Origin: an uncultured Anaeroplasmataceae bacterium
GTDB taxonomy: Bacteria > Bacillota_I > Bacilli_A > Acholeplasmatales > Anaeroplasmataceae
Assembly: GCA_910584005.1 (NCBI GenBank)
Contig: CAJTXR010000001.1
Location: forward strand, 554,927-618,926
Length of the DNA: 64,000 nucleotides
Reading direction: 5' to 3'
Under the pieces are notes generated by a model. It was not told where the DNA came from, did no database searches, and was given only the letters and a program-made list of their open reading frames with translations. Of this stretch, positions 40,669 to 50,107 are shown in pieces (position 1 is the first letter of the stretch; each line of letters opens with the position of its first letter). A program made the position numbers and the translations under genes.

Positions 40669-41877
40669 CTAAATGGAACTGAAAAATTCCATAGCCTCTT
40701 TTACACTTTGTACAAATTTTTCTACATCATCTAAAGTATTGTAGAAATAAAAAGATGCCCGAATCGTGCCAATCGTTTCTAACCATTTGGTAATCAACTG
40801 AGCACAATGATGTCCTGCTCGAATACAAACATCATTATTATCAAATACGCTAGCTGCATCATGTGGATGAACATTTTTTATATTAAAAGTAATGATTCCT
40901 GTTTCTGCAGTTTCATTATATAGAATTAAATTCGGAATTTTCTTTAATCCTTCTATCGCCTTTTGTTTTAAAAAATATTCATATTTTCCAATTTCTTCTA
41001 AGCCAATACTCTTTATATAATCACAAGCCACTCCAAGACCAATAGCTTCAGCAATAATTGGAGTGCCCGTTTCAAACCGGTAAGGAGTATCCTTATAAGT
41101 CATATCGTAAAGATTTACATCATCTGCCATATCGCCACCAAATTCAACTGGAGGCATTTTAGATAATAAAGTCTTCTTTCCATATAATACACCAATTCCA
41201 GTAGGCCCACATAGCTTATGACCAGAAAAAGCTAAAAAATCGCAATCTAATTTTTTTACATCCACTGGCATATGAGGAACTGCTTGAGCTCCATCAAGAC
41301 ATACAACAGCCCCAACAGAATGAGCCAAATGTATAATCTCTTCAATTGGCGTAATGTATCCCATAACATTAGATACATATGTAATTGCAACGACCTTTGT
41401 ATGCTTTGATAAAACAGATTGAAAAGCCTCAACGGTTATTCTCCCTTCTTTATTTAAAGGGATATAACGAAGTTTGGCTCCTGTTTTTTCACATACATTT
41501 AACCAAGGCATCATATTAGAATGATGTTCAAGCTCAGTCGTAATAACCTCATCTTCTGGGCCTAAGGTAGACATTCCATAACTTAAAGCAACCAAGTTTA
41601 ACGCACTAGATGCTCCTCTGGTAAAAACAATTTCTTCAAAATCAGCATGAATAAAATCGGCAATTTTATTGCGAGCTTCTTCATATGCATCTGTTGCTAA
41701 ATAACTTAGCTTATATACTCCTCTATGAACATTTACGCCAAGTTTTCTATAGTAAGCATCCACTGCGTCTATTACACAATCTGGCTTCAATGTGGAAGCA
41801 GCATTGTCTAAATAGGCAAGCGTTGGATTCTCCCTTAAAACTGGAAAATCTTTTCTTTGCTTTGCTACATTTAGCAT
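40669..41877 (-). CDS. sufS: Cysteine desulfurase SufS
   Basis: A 402-residue PLP enzyme that draws sulfur from cysteine. The PLP lysine is in FSGHKLCGPTG, and the persulfide cysteine is in IRAGHHCAQLI. TELEHHSNMMPW and VSNVMGYITP are typical of the SufS/CsdA class. Its length is normal. It lies between sufD and sufU in the operon. Confidence 0.97.
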   Translation of the reverse strand: MLNVAKQRKDFPVLRENPTLAYLDNAASTLKPDCVIDAVDAYYRKLGVNVHRGVYKLSYLATDAYEEARNKIADFIHADFEEIVFTRGASSALNLVALSYGMSTLGPEDEVITTELEHHSNMMPWLNVCEKTGAKLRYIPLNKEGRITVEAFQSVLSKHTKVVAITYVSNVMGYITPIEEIIHLAHSVGAVVCLDGAQAVPHMPVDVKKLDCDFLAFSGHKLCGPTGIGVLYGKKTLLSKMPPVEFGGDMADDVNLYDMTYKDTPYRFETGTPIIAEAIGLGVACDYIKSIGLEEIGKYEYFLKQKAIEGLKKIPNLILYNETAETGIITFNIKNVHPHDAASVFDNNDVCIRAGHHCAQLITKWLETIGTIRASFYFYNTLDDVEKFVQSVKEAMEFFSSI

Positions 41878-41884
41878 TTCATAA

Positions 41885-42682
41885 TCACCTCGTTATCCAT
41901 TGCTCTATTTTATGATTTAGGGTTTCTTTTAAAGATTCATCATATATTTTTTGTACAAAAGGGCGAATAATCCCCTCTAATATTAATAAAAAAGCCTCCT
42001 GCTTGGTTAATCCTCTACTCATCAAATAAAATAAACTTTCATCTGACATTTTTCCAATAGAGGCTCCATGATTTGCTACAACATCAAATTCATCAATCAA
42101 TAAAATTGGCTTAGAAGTAATGCTAGAAACATCATCCATAACAATTCCTTTAGATAATTGACTACATTTTGATTTTGCCATTTTCTTTTCTATTTTACCT
42201 GTTGTTTCAAATAAAAGATCAGCCTTATGAATTGCTACTCCAAAATTTGATATATTTGAAAAAGTATGTTCAGCATTATGACAAATCGTTTGTTTAAATA
42301 TTTGTGAAAATGCATTTCCTAAGGATAATAAATCTACTCTAGCCTCTGCATTTTCCTTTTTTAATTCGAGAAAAACTTCCTCAATTGTTGGTTCTAAAGA
42401 GATTTCAGTTATATGAATTTTACCTTCACAAGAAATCCAACGTTTTGAATTTTTAGAATTTAAAATTTGATACTCAACCTCTGCATCTTCACTTACAAAT
42501 AATTCGATTGAACGATTTATAGTACAATCTAAAATTCTTATTTTTCCTTGCGTTTCTACTCTAATTTTCGCATCCTGTTCAAGTAAAATATATTCCTCAA
42601 ACGCTTGCTGAACAACAAAAGTGCCATCCTCTAGAAAAAGACCAAAATCCACAGGATGAGCGAGTTTACTCAACTGAATCAT
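41885..42682 (-). CDS. sufD: SufD, short form
   Basis: A 265-residue SufD. The usual length is about 430, but the conserved end is intact: DDVSSITSKPILLIDEFDVVANHGASIGKMSDESLFYLMSRGLT and what follows match SufB/SufD beta-helix ends. The N-terminal domain is missing or much reduced and the middle is divergent. It overlaps sufC by four bases (ATGA). Its place between sufC and sufS makes the identification firm; whether the short form still makes a full SufBCD complex is unknown. Confidence 0.88.
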   Translation of the reverse strand: MIQLSKLAHPVDFGLFLEDGTFVVQQAFEEYILLEQDAKIRVETQGKIRILDCTINRSIELFVSEDAEVEYQILNSKNSKRWISCEGKIHITEISLEPTIEEVFLELKKENAEARVDLLSLGNAFSQIFKQTICHNAEHTFSNISNFGVAIHKADLLFETTGKIEKKMAKSKCSQLSKGIVMDDVSSITSKPILLIDEFDVVANHGASIGKMSDESLFYLMSRGLTKQEAFLLILEGIIRPFVQKIYDESLKETLNHKIEQWITR

Positions 42683-43500
42683 TTTTGAACTGGATTATGA
42701 GCACAAGAGCCTAAAAGAACATGGGTCTTTTCATCATCTTCTTTTTCTATCTCAATACCGAGCTCTTCTTTAACCCAATCATATCCATTTTGATCAATCT
42801 TAGCAATTAACTCTTTTCCACCCGTTAAAACAATTCTTCCATTAATCATAATATGCACAAAATCAGGCTTTATATAGTCTAAAAGCCTTTCATAATGGGT
42901 AATGAGTAAACATCCTAAAGATTCATCAATCATTTGACTTACATTTTCGCCTACAATTCTTAAGGCATCCACATCAAGTCCTGAATCAATTTCATCTAAA
43001 ATTGCAAATTTTGGATGAAGCATTTTCATTTGCAAAATTTCATTTCTTTTCTTTTCTCCGCCAGAAAAACCTTCATTTAAATATCGATGAGCTAAATCTT
43101 CAGGCATCTTAAGCTCATCGCACGCTTTTTCATAATTCCTAATAAAAGAAAATAAAGGGACATCTTTTCCACTACAGGACCGCATCGCTGTACGAATAAA
43201 ATCACTATTGGTAACACCACTAACCTCCGCAGGATATTGGTAAGCCAAAAAAATTCCCTTTCTTGCTCGTTCATCTACCGCAAGAGGTAAAAGATTTTCA
43301 CCATCTAAAGTAATACTTCCTGAGGTAACCTCATATTTAGGCTGGCCCATAATAATGGAAGACAATGTAGACTTTCCTGTCCCATTAGGCCCCATAATCG
43401 CATGAACTTCTCCAGTACGTATTGTCAAGTTCACTCCCTTTAAAATTTGTTTTCCATCTATACCAGCATATAAATCTTTTATTTCTAAAATATTCTGCAT
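42679..43500 (-). CDS. sufC: Fe-S assembly ATPase SufC
   Basis: A 273-residue ABC-type ATPase of the SufBCD complex. Walker A is GPNGTGKST, the signature is GFSGGEKKRNEILQ, Walker B is FAILDEIDSGLD, and ITHYERLL is the H-loop. An open frame runs up to 43530, but the TATAAT at 43536-43541 would start transcription near 43529, so the ATG at 43500 with GAGGAG twelve bases before is preferred. First gene of the suf operon. Confidence 0.96.
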   Translation of the reverse strand: MQNILEIKDLYAGIDGKQILKGVNLTIRTGEVHAIMGPNGTGKSTLSSIIMGQPKYEVTSGSITLDGENLLPLAVDERARKGIFLAYQYPAEVSGVTNSDFIRTAMRSCSGKDVPLFSFIRNYEKACDELKMPEDLAHRYLNEGFSGGEKKRNEILQMKMLHPKFAILDEIDSGLDVDALRIVGENVSQMIDESLGCLLITHYERLLDYIKPDFVHIMINGRIVLTGGKELIAKIDQNGYDWVKEELGIEIEKEDDEKTHVLLGSCAHNPVQK

Positions 43501-43535
43501 TGCTTCATACAACTCCTCTTCTACAAGCATTTGTT

Positions 43536-43544
43536 ATTATACCA
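43536..43544 (-). promoter_or_regulatory. Extended -10 promoter of the suf operon
   Basis: TGGTATAAT on the minus strand fits TG-n-TATAAT. It overlaps the end region of the upstream FUSC-HAD gene (43547) and decides the sufC start. The -35 is weak. No iron-responsive operator is evident by eye. Confidence 0.62.
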
Positions 43545-43546
43545 CA

Positions 43547-44977
43547 TTATGCTTTATTTTTACCATATTTTGCTAAATTATAATGATAAATTTTGTTGAC
43601 CTCTTTAAATAATTCATTTGGATGATTATGGTCAATAATTTTTTCACATTGAGATTTGATTTCCTCTCTATTTGTATCAATTGTTATTGCATATTTAGCG
43701 TTTTTCAGCAAATGATTCGATAAAGTAGATGAGGTTAACCCTACAATTTCAAATTGGTTCTGCTGGGCATATGCCTTGATACTAGATAAATTTTCAATTT
43801 TTTTACTATAAATTTTAATGTATTTTAAATCTTTGGCTTGATTTGTTTCAAAAACATCATAAATTAAAATAGATACCTGACTGGCAAGAACTTCATTTTG
43901 TTTGATTTGTTCTACCACAGGCCGAATCACTTCTTCTTTTTCAACAATTAAAAAGTAAAGAACTTCTTCCTTTGGGGCAGGACCAGAAACATAACAGCAA
44001 TACCCAGCATTTCTTTTGCTCTCAGCATAAATTTTTTCCCCCTCATTATCTAATGACTCATTATACGTAAATAAAACATCATTTTTAATGAGATTAATAA
44101 AAGGAGAAATATGTGCCGATTTAAAAATTGTTTTAAGCTCTTCTGCTATATCTATGCTCATTTTTTCTGTAGATAAATAGGTACAAGTTTTAGGATCATA
44201 TAAAGCTGCTCCCGACATACAAAGAACAGGGTGTTCAATTTGCACATCTTCTAAAAGGGGCATAAAAGTTGTTGGAGTTCTAGTTGTAAATAATGTAACA
44301 TTTGCATGAATGCGATGCAAATAATTCATTTTATACTGCATAAACCCTTTAAAACGATCCTCTTCTTTTAAAAGCATTCCATCTATACAAACACAAAATA
44401 ATAAATTTTTATTTTTAAACCGATGAGGGAACCGAAATAAATTGACACCCAAGGCAATCAAAACTCCTACAATTGTAGATAGAATTCGGTTAGTTCCAAA
44501 CTGCCACTGCCACTGTCCAACATTAATATTCGGATTTACAGTAACAGAAAGAAAAGTAAGTATGGAAACAAAGACTGCCTGTTGTTGCTTTAAGGCAACC
44601 CCAACAACAATCACTACAATAGTACACAAAGAAATTAAAAGATAAGGTAATACAAAATTTAAAGTTTTTAAATCTACAGCCGCCAAATTCGGCCATTTGC
44701 CACCACATAATTCATATAGAGTAATAAGCAGTATCCCAATAATACCACCAATTAAGGAAGCAACACATCTTATTTTGGCTTGATTTAAACTTGCACTTTT
44801 ACTTGCATGAACTGAAAAAGCGGTAGCTATACCAGCAAAAAAAGGATTATACCAAGTAAAAGCAAAGTCCTCAGGAACTAAAGGAATCAACTCAAAACAT
44901 TTTAAAATGATAAAAACAAGTAGACACCCAAAAACACTGATTGCTGTTTTTATCGTTCTTAATCCAATTTTTTTCAA
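43547..44977 (-). CDS. FUSC-like membrane domain fused to a degenerate HAD domain
   Basis: A 476-residue fusion. Residues 1-185 form six membrane helices with the look of the aromatic-acid exporter/FUSC family (VHASKSASLNQAKIRCVASLIGGIIG). Residues 190-476 form a Cof-type HAD fold: FTTRTPTTFMPLL, CMSGAALYD and IVGLTSSTLSNHLLKNAKYAIT match the three HAD motifs. In motif I the nucleophilic Asp is Cys197 (CIDGML where DxDGTL is expected), and motif IV GDGxND is replaced by GLTSST. The HAD part is thus probably not a phosphatase and may sense a ligand. It is 48 bases after the single-domain HAD gene and probably the last gene of the leuS operon. Confidence 0.7.
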   Translation of the reverse strand: MKKIGLRTIKTAISVFGCLLVFIILKCFELIPLVPEDFAFTWYNPFFAGIATAFSVHASKSASLNQAKIRCVASLIGGIIGILLITLYELCGGKWPNLAAVDLKTLNFVLPYLLISLCTIVVIVVGVALKQQQAVFVSILTFLSVTVNPNINVGQWQWQFGTNRILSTIVGVLIALGVNLFRFPHRFKNKNLLFCVCIDGMLLKEEDRFKGFMQYKMNYLHRIHANVTLFTTRTPTTFMPLLEDVQIEHPVLCMSGAALYDPKTCTYLSTEKMSIDIAEELKTIFKSAHISPFINLIKNDVLFTYNESLDNEGEKIYAESKRNAGYCCYVSGPAPKEEVLYFLIVEKEEVIRPVVEQIKQNEVLASQVSILIYDVFETNQAKDLKYIKIYSKKIENLSSIKAYAQQNQFEIVGLTSSTLSNHLLKNAKYAITIDTNREEIKSQCEKIIDHNHPNELFKEVNKIYHYNLAKYGKNKA

Positions 44978-45002
44978 ATTACTTCACCTCTTTACCGCAA
45001 AC

Positions 45003-45028
45003 ATAGGAAGCGAATTATCGCTTCCTAT
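45003..45028 (-). terminator. Strong hairpin overlapping the HAD stop, without a T-run
   Basis: ATAGGAAGCGA pairs perfectly with TCGCTTCCTAT around ATTA. It is one of the strongest stems here, but only TGTTTG follows on the minus strand. It may stabilise the mRNA end or attenuate, instead of terminating fully. The HAD gene's TAG lies within it. Confidence 0.5.
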
Positions 45029-45636
45029 ACATAATTTAAAATTTCAGAAATTGTATTAACAATAATTTCTGGTTTGTTATTCATGGACTCTAAATTAAAT
45101 CCGCCAAAAAGTCCTTGTTTTACCCAAATTGTATGCATCTTTACCTTTCCTGCAGGCTCAATATCATTATCTAAACGATCTCCTATCATATATGCTTCAT
45201 TAGGAAGACACTTAGCAGCATTCAAAGCGATATTAAAAATTTCTTTATTAGGCTTAGAATAACCAACTTCTGAAGAAGAAATAATTATATCAAAGTATTT
45301 TCTAATTCCATATTGAATTAAACGCTCTTCTGTACCTAAACTTTGGTTGGCAATAATACCCAACTTATATTTTCTTGCAAGTTGTTCCAAAACATAAGGA
45401 ACCTCAGGGTATATTTTTTCTAAATGAACTGGCCATAAAATTGGAGTCAAATTGAATTCTTTGATTATTGCCTTGTAAGGAGATTGATTCTTCATAATGT
45501 ATTCTTTATATTTTTCTTTCAAACTTTTTTCTGTAAGAAAATCTGTTTGTTTTAAAAGATAGAAAAAACGATATTTTTCGCATTCTCTTTCATCCACTAG
45601 TGTTGACCCAAAATCAAAAAATAACCATTTTACCAT
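45025..45636 (-). CDS. HAD-superfamily phosphatase
   Basis: A 203-residue soluble HAD enzyme. Motif I is FFDFGSTLVDE with Asp nucleophile (the general acid Asp is Gly, as in some haloacid dehalogenases). Motif II is IIANQS, motif III is YSKPNKEIF, and motif IV is MIGDRLDNDIEPA. It probably hydrolyses a phosphomonoester; the substrate is unknown. It starts 16 bases after leuS. Confidence 0.88.
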   Translation of the reverse strand: MVKWLFFDFGSTLVDERECEKYRFFYLLKQTDFLTEKSLKEKYKEYIMKNQSPYKAIIKEFNLTPILWPVHLEKIYPEVPYVLEQLARKYKLGIIANQSLGTEERLIQYGIRKYFDIIISSSEVGYSKPNKEIFNIALNAAKCLPNEAYMIGDRLDNDIEPAGKVKMHTIWVKQGLFGGFNLESMNNKPEIIVNTISEILNYV

Positions 45637-45652
45637 TTTCCAATATAATCTC

Positions 45653-48061
45653 CTATTTCACAACAATATTAATCAAACGTTTAGGTACATATATTGTTTT
45701 TATAATTTCATGTCCTTCTATATAAGGCTTAATTTTTTGACTCTCAACTGTCATTTGAATTATTTCTTCTTGGGATAAGGAACAAGATATTTCTAATTTA
45801 TCCCTAAGTTTGCCGTTAACCTGTACAACTAAATTAATCTTATCCTCTACCAATTTGCTTTCATCATAGTTTGGCCATGATGCAAATGTTATTGTCGTTT
45901 GATGACCAAGCATTTGCCATATTTCCTCTCCTAAATGAGGACAAATTGGATAAAGTAATTTTATAAATCCTTCTAAATATTCAAAATATAAAGATTCTGC
46001 TTTATATGCTTCATTTAAAAAAATCATCATTTGAGCAATTGCAGTATTAAAATTAAGACTATCAAAATCATTTGACACCTTTTTTACTGTTTGATGATAT
46101 ACCTTATCTAGTTTACCATCATTTTTATTCGTAAATTTCGTTTTATATTCGTCTTGAGTATATAAACGCCATACACGGTCTAAAAACCGACGGGCTCCCT
46201 CTAACCCTTTATTACTCCAAGGAAGAGAAGCCTCTAATGGTCCCATAAACATTTCATACAAACGTAAAGTATCCGCTCCAAATTCTTTTACAATATCATC
46301 TGGATTAATTACATTGCCTCTAGATTTACTCATTTTTTCATTATTTTCACCTAAAATCATTCCTTGATGAAATAATTTTTTAAATGGTTCTTTATAAGGA
46401 ACATATCCTTTATCATACAAATAATTATTCCAGAACCGAGAATATAACAAATGTCCAACGGTATGCTCAGAACCACCCATATATAAATCGACAGGCATCC
46501 AATGCTTTAATAGCTCATAATTTGCAAATTCGGTTTCATTATTTGGATCGATATATCTTAAAAAATACCAGCTAGATGCCGCTGAACCTGGCATCGTTGT
46601 TGTTTCTCTTTTGGCCTTTTTGCCATGATAAGTTATATTGACCCAATCTTCTGCATTTTCTAGAGGAGCTGTTCCATTTATTTTTGGCTTATAATCCTTT
46701 AATACAGGTAAAATTAATGGAAGATCTTGATCCTCTAATGCTTCACTTGTACCATCCTCATAATGAACAACTGGAATAGGTTCACCCCAATATCTTTGGC
46801 GAGCAAAAATCCATTCTCTAACTCGATAAGTCACCTGTTTTGAACCACAATGATGTTCTTCTAACCAAGCAAGCATTTTAGAAATGGCTTCTTCTTTATT
46901 CAATCCATCCAAAAAGGAAGAATTGATATGAAGTCCATCTTCGATATAGGCTTCTTTTGTTATATCTCCACCTGCTAAAACAGGAAGAATATCTAAATTA
47001 AATTTTTTTGCGAAAGCATAATCTCTTTCATCATGAGCGGGAACGGCCATAATAGCTCCTGTACCATAATTAGCCAAAACGTAATCTGAAATCCAAATTG
47101 GAATTTCCTTTTGATTGACAGGGTTAATCGCATAAGCTCCAATAAAAACACCTGTTTTATCTTTGTTTAATTCTGTACGCTCTAACTCACTTTTTTTACT
47201 GCATTCTTCTTGATAGCTTCGTACTTTAGCTGCTTGTTCAGCACTCATAATTTTGTGAACAAGAGGATGTTCTGGAGATAAAACGCAATAAGTAACACCA
47301 AATAAAGTGTCACAACGAGTCGTAAAAACCGTAAAGGAATCAAAGCGATCTTTCACTTTAAAATCAACATAAGCTCCTATAGATTTTCCAATCCAATTTT
47401 TTTGCATCTCCTTGGTAGAAGAAGGCCAATCCAAATCCTCTAATCCCTCTAACAAGCGATCTGCGTAAGCAGGGATATCCATTACCCATTGCTTCATGTT
47501 TTTACGAATTACAGGGTAGCCCCCTCGCTCACTTTTGCCATCTATAATTTCATCATTTGCTAATACTGTTCCAAGTTCCTCACACCAGTTTACAGGCATA
47601 TCTACTTGTTTTGCTAGCCCATCCTTATATAACTGTTTGAAAATCCATTGTGTCCATTTGTAATATTTTGGATCACATGTAGAAATTTCTTTTGACCAAT
47701 CAAAAGACAATCCAAGCATTTTTAATTGTTTTGTAAAATTAGCAATATTTGATTTTGTAAATTCTTCTGGATGGTGTCCTGTTGTTATAGCAAATTGTTC
47801 TGCAGGCAAACCAAAAGCATCCCATCCCATTGGATGAAGAACGTTATATCCTTCCATTCTTTTCTTTCTTGAAATAATATCTGTTGCGGTATACCCTTCT
47901 GGATGTCCTACATGAAGCCCATGTCCAGAAGGATATGGGAACATATCTAAAGCGTAAAATTTAGGTTTGGAAAAATCCCAAATATCCGTTTGAAAGGTAT
48001 GATGATTTTCCCAATATTCTTGCCATTTTTTTTCTATTTCAATGTGATTATACTCTTTCAT
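45653..48061 (-). CDS. leuS: Leucyl-tRNA synthetase
   Basis: An 802-residue class-I synthetase that charges tRNA-Leu. The HIGH motif is HVGH (50-53) in PYPSGHGLHVGH, and KMSKS is near residue 573. The CP1 editing domain has the T-rich TTRCDTLFGVTY and GAIMAVPAHDERD with its key Asp. A normal C-terminal domain is present. The frame opens at 48103, but GGAGGGG before the ATG at 48061 sets the start. No T-box leader is visible upstream, where one might be expected. Compare the HIGH-less paralogue at 14444-16453. Confidence 0.98.
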   Translation of the reverse strand: MKEYNHIEIEKKWQEYWENHHTFQTDIWDFSKPKFYALDMFPYPSGHGLHVGHPEGYTATDIISRKKRMEGYNVLHPMGWDAFGLPAEQFAITTGHHPEEFTKSNIANFTKQLKMLGLSFDWSKEISTCDPKYYKWTQWIFKQLYKDGLAKQVDMPVNWCEELGTVLANDEIIDGKSERGGYPVIRKNMKQWVMDIPAYADRLLEGLEDLDWPSSTKEMQKNWIGKSIGAYVDFKVKDRFDSFTVFTTRCDTLFGVTYCVLSPEHPLVHKIMSAEQAAKVRSYQEECSKKSELERTELNKDKTGVFIGAYAINPVNQKEIPIWISDYVLANYGTGAIMAVPAHDERDYAFAKKFNLDILPVLAGGDITKEAYIEDGLHINSSFLDGLNKEEAISKMLAWLEEHHCGSKQVTYRVREWIFARQRYWGEPIPVVHYEDGTSEALEDQDLPLILPVLKDYKPKINGTAPLENAEDWVNITYHGKKAKRETTTMPGSAASSWYFLRYIDPNNETEFANYELLKHWMPVDLYMGGSEHTVGHLLYSRFWNNYLYDKGYVPYKEPFKKLFHQGMILGENNEKMSKSRGNVINPDDIVKEFGADTLRLYEMFMGPLEASLPWSNKGLEGARRFLDRVWRLYTQDEYKTKFTNKNDGKLDKVYHQTVKKVSNDFDSLNFNTAIAQMMIFLNEAYKAESLYFEYLEGFIKLLYPICPHLGEEIWQMLGHQTTITFASWPNYDESKLVEDKINLVVQVNGKLRDKLEISCSLSQEEIIQMTVESQKIKPYIEGHEIIKTIYVPKRLINIVVK

Positions 48062-48074
48062 AAGCCCCTCCACC

Positions 48075-48500
48075 TTATTTATTTTTAATGAACTTAGGTC
48101 CATTATTATTTTTATTTTTCTTCTTGCTTAAAATAAAATCAATTAGTTTCATTATCAAATATGGAATGGCTAAAGCTAACAATACTGCCCCATACCATAA
48201 TCCAATTGAGTTTGCAAATACATGCTCAACATGAAAAAATAAATACCATATCAAACATCCAAGTAAAATGATAGATACCATACAAAACGGCATCATTCTT
48301 GGTGTATCATATTCTAGAACAAACGTTTCTCTAAACAGCATCATGATTAAATAAATCAAAGGGCACCCCAATAAAACACAACATAATACTGTAATAAAGG
48401 TTTCTGGTGTATCAAATCCTTTAATAAATCCAACAGGAAGAATAATAAGCAAACAAATCCCCATAAGAACATATTGAATTATATTTAATTTCTTTAGCAT
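48075..48500 (-). CDS. Small four-helix membrane protein
   Basis: A 141-residue hydrophobic protein with four likely membrane helices (about 8-26, 35-55, 68-90, 98-120) and a Lys/Asn-rich tail. I do not recognise the family. AGGAGG lies before the ATG. It precedes leuS by 13 bases and probably shares its promoter; a TATAAT box lies about 90 bases upstream. The association with leuS may be positional only. Confidence 0.7.
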   Translation of the reverse strand: MLKKLNIIQYVLMGICLLIILPVGFIKGFDTPETFITVLCCVLLGCPLIYLIMMLFRETFVLEYDTPRMMPFCMVSIILLGCLIWYLFFHVEHVFANSIGLWYGAVLLALAIPYLIMKLIDFILSKKKNKNNNGPKFIKNK

Positions 48501-48621
48501 TTTATTTTCCTCCTATTTTTCTTATATCATCTAACTATAAAATGAAAAAATTTTAAATTTATGAATCCTAAATTTCCTTCATTTACTGAGTATTATACAA
48601 TAATTTTGACAAAATAAAAAG

Positions 48622-48641
48622 TCCTAAGATAAATCTTAGGA
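48622..48641 (-). terminator. Terminator of the uxa operon
   Basis: TCCTAAGAT pairs with ATCTTAGGA around AA, and CTTTTTATTTTG follows on the minus strand. Confidence 0.8.
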
Positions 48642-48681
48642 AATTTCTATTTATATAAAGTTTGTTTTCGATAGATCTATT

Positions 48682-50094
48682 TTAGAATCCAAAAAATTCT
48701 TTTGCGTTGTTATAGCAAACATCTTCAACAATTTGACCTAACGTATCTAATTCCTCAACTGGATATTGACCAGATTCTACAAGGTTACCAAGCATTTGGC
48801 ATAGCAAACGACGATAATATTCATGTCTTGGATAAGCTAAGAAACTTCTAGAATCGGTTAACATTCCTACAGATTGAGCAATAAGACCAACCTGCATTAA
48901 AGTTTCTAAGTTTTGACGCATACCATCCTGCTGATCTAAGAACCACCAAGCCGTACCAACCTGTACACGTCCCTTAATTCCTTCTTTTTGGAAACAGCCG
49001 GAAAGAACGGTCAACGCATAATTATCTCTAGGATTTAAACAATATAATATTGTCTTAGGGAGTTCATCCGTTTCATCTAAAGCACCTAATAAGCCTGAAA
49101 GTTTTGCCATGTAGTTTTGGTCCTCAATTGCATCAAAACCAGTATCAGGTCCAATCTTTTTTAGCATTGATTTAGAATTGTTTCTCAAAGCACCAATATG
49201 GTATTGCTGAACCCAACCATGCTTATGGTACTCTTTTCCTAAGAAAATTAGGATATACCCTTTATACCAATCTTGTTCAACCTCAGAAATTGGTTTACCA
49301 GCCATACCTTTTTTGAATACAGCATTCGCTTCTTCGTAACTACATGGAGCATAATGAACAACATCTAAAGCATGATCAGATAATCTAGATCCCATTTCAT
49401 GGAAGAAATCAATTCGTTCAGCTAAAGCACGTTCTAAATCATGTAAATCTTTAATCTTGTATCCTACAACTGAAGCGAGTTGATTTACCCAATCTGCAAA
49501 CCAAGAAAGCTCAACATTAATTGCTTTATCTGGGCGGAAAGCAGGACGAACATGTACTTTTAATGTTTCATCAGCATTCATTTTCTTGTGCCACTCAAGA
49601 CTATCTACAGGGTCATCTGTTGTACAAACGGTATCCACCTTAAATTTATACATCATTTCCCTAGCTGTTAGAGTTTCTAATTTTTTGTTTGCTGCATCCC
49701 AAATTTTTTTCGCATTTTTTTCATTGATGATATCTTCTATATCAAAATATCTTCTCATTTCTAAATGGGACCAATGATAGAGTGGATTTCCAACCAAATA
49801 AGGCATAGACTCTACAAATTGTAAATATTTTTTATAATCATCATCTGGACCTGAAATAGAATCCTCTTCATAGCCTCTTGCTCGTAAGCTACGCCATTTA
49901 TAGTGATCTCCATAACGATCTCCTGCTCCTAGCCAAACCTCTGCTAAATTACGGAACTTCTTATCCTCATAGATTTCCTTTGGCTGTAAATGACAATGAT
50001 AGTCAATGATAGGCATGTGTTCTGCATGCTCATGATATAATTTTTTTGCTGTTTCTGTAGTCAGTAAAAAATCTTTATCCATAAAATTTTTCAT
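48682..50094 (-). CDS. uxaC: Glucuronate/galacturonate isomerase UxaC
   Basis: A 470-residue isomerase converting glucuronate to fructuronate and galacturonate to tagaturonate, the first step of hexuronate catabolism. PIIDYHCHLQPKEI is the metal-binding N-terminus, followed by VDTVCTTDDPVDSLEWH and the C-terminal SRSFLAYPRHEYYRR. An open frame runs to 50208, but AGGAGG before the ATG at 50094 fixes the start. Last gene of the uxaB-uxaA-uxaC operon. Confidence 0.97.
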   Translation of the reverse strand: MKNFMDKDFLLTTETAKKLYHEHAEHMPIIDYHCHLQPKEIYEDKKFRNLAEVWLGAGDRYGDHYKWRSLRARGYEEDSISGPDDDYKKYLQFVESMPYLVGNPLYHWSHLEMRRYFDIEDIINEKNAKKIWDAANKKLETLTAREMMYKFKVDTVCTTDDPVDSLEWHKKMNADETLKVHVRPAFRPDKAINVELSWFADWVNQLASVVGYKIKDLHDLERALAERIDFFHEMGSRLSDHALDVVHYAPCSYEEANAVFKKGMAGKPISEVEQDWYKGYILIFLGKEYHKHGWVQQYHIGALRNNSKSMLKKIGPDTGFDAIEDQNYMAKLSGLLGALDETDELPKTILYCLNPRDNYALTVLSGCFQKEGIKGRVQVGTAWWFLDQQDGMRQNLETLMQVGLIAQSVGMLTDSRSFLAYPRHEYYRRLLCQMLGNLVESGQYPVEELDTLGQIVEDVCYNNAKEFFGF

Positions 50095-50107
50095 AACTTT
50101 TTTCCTC

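Noticed and set aside
48501..48681. A T-box leader for leuS
   Set aside because: The upstream region contains only the uxaC terminator, a -10-like box and a ribosome site; there is no T-box core.
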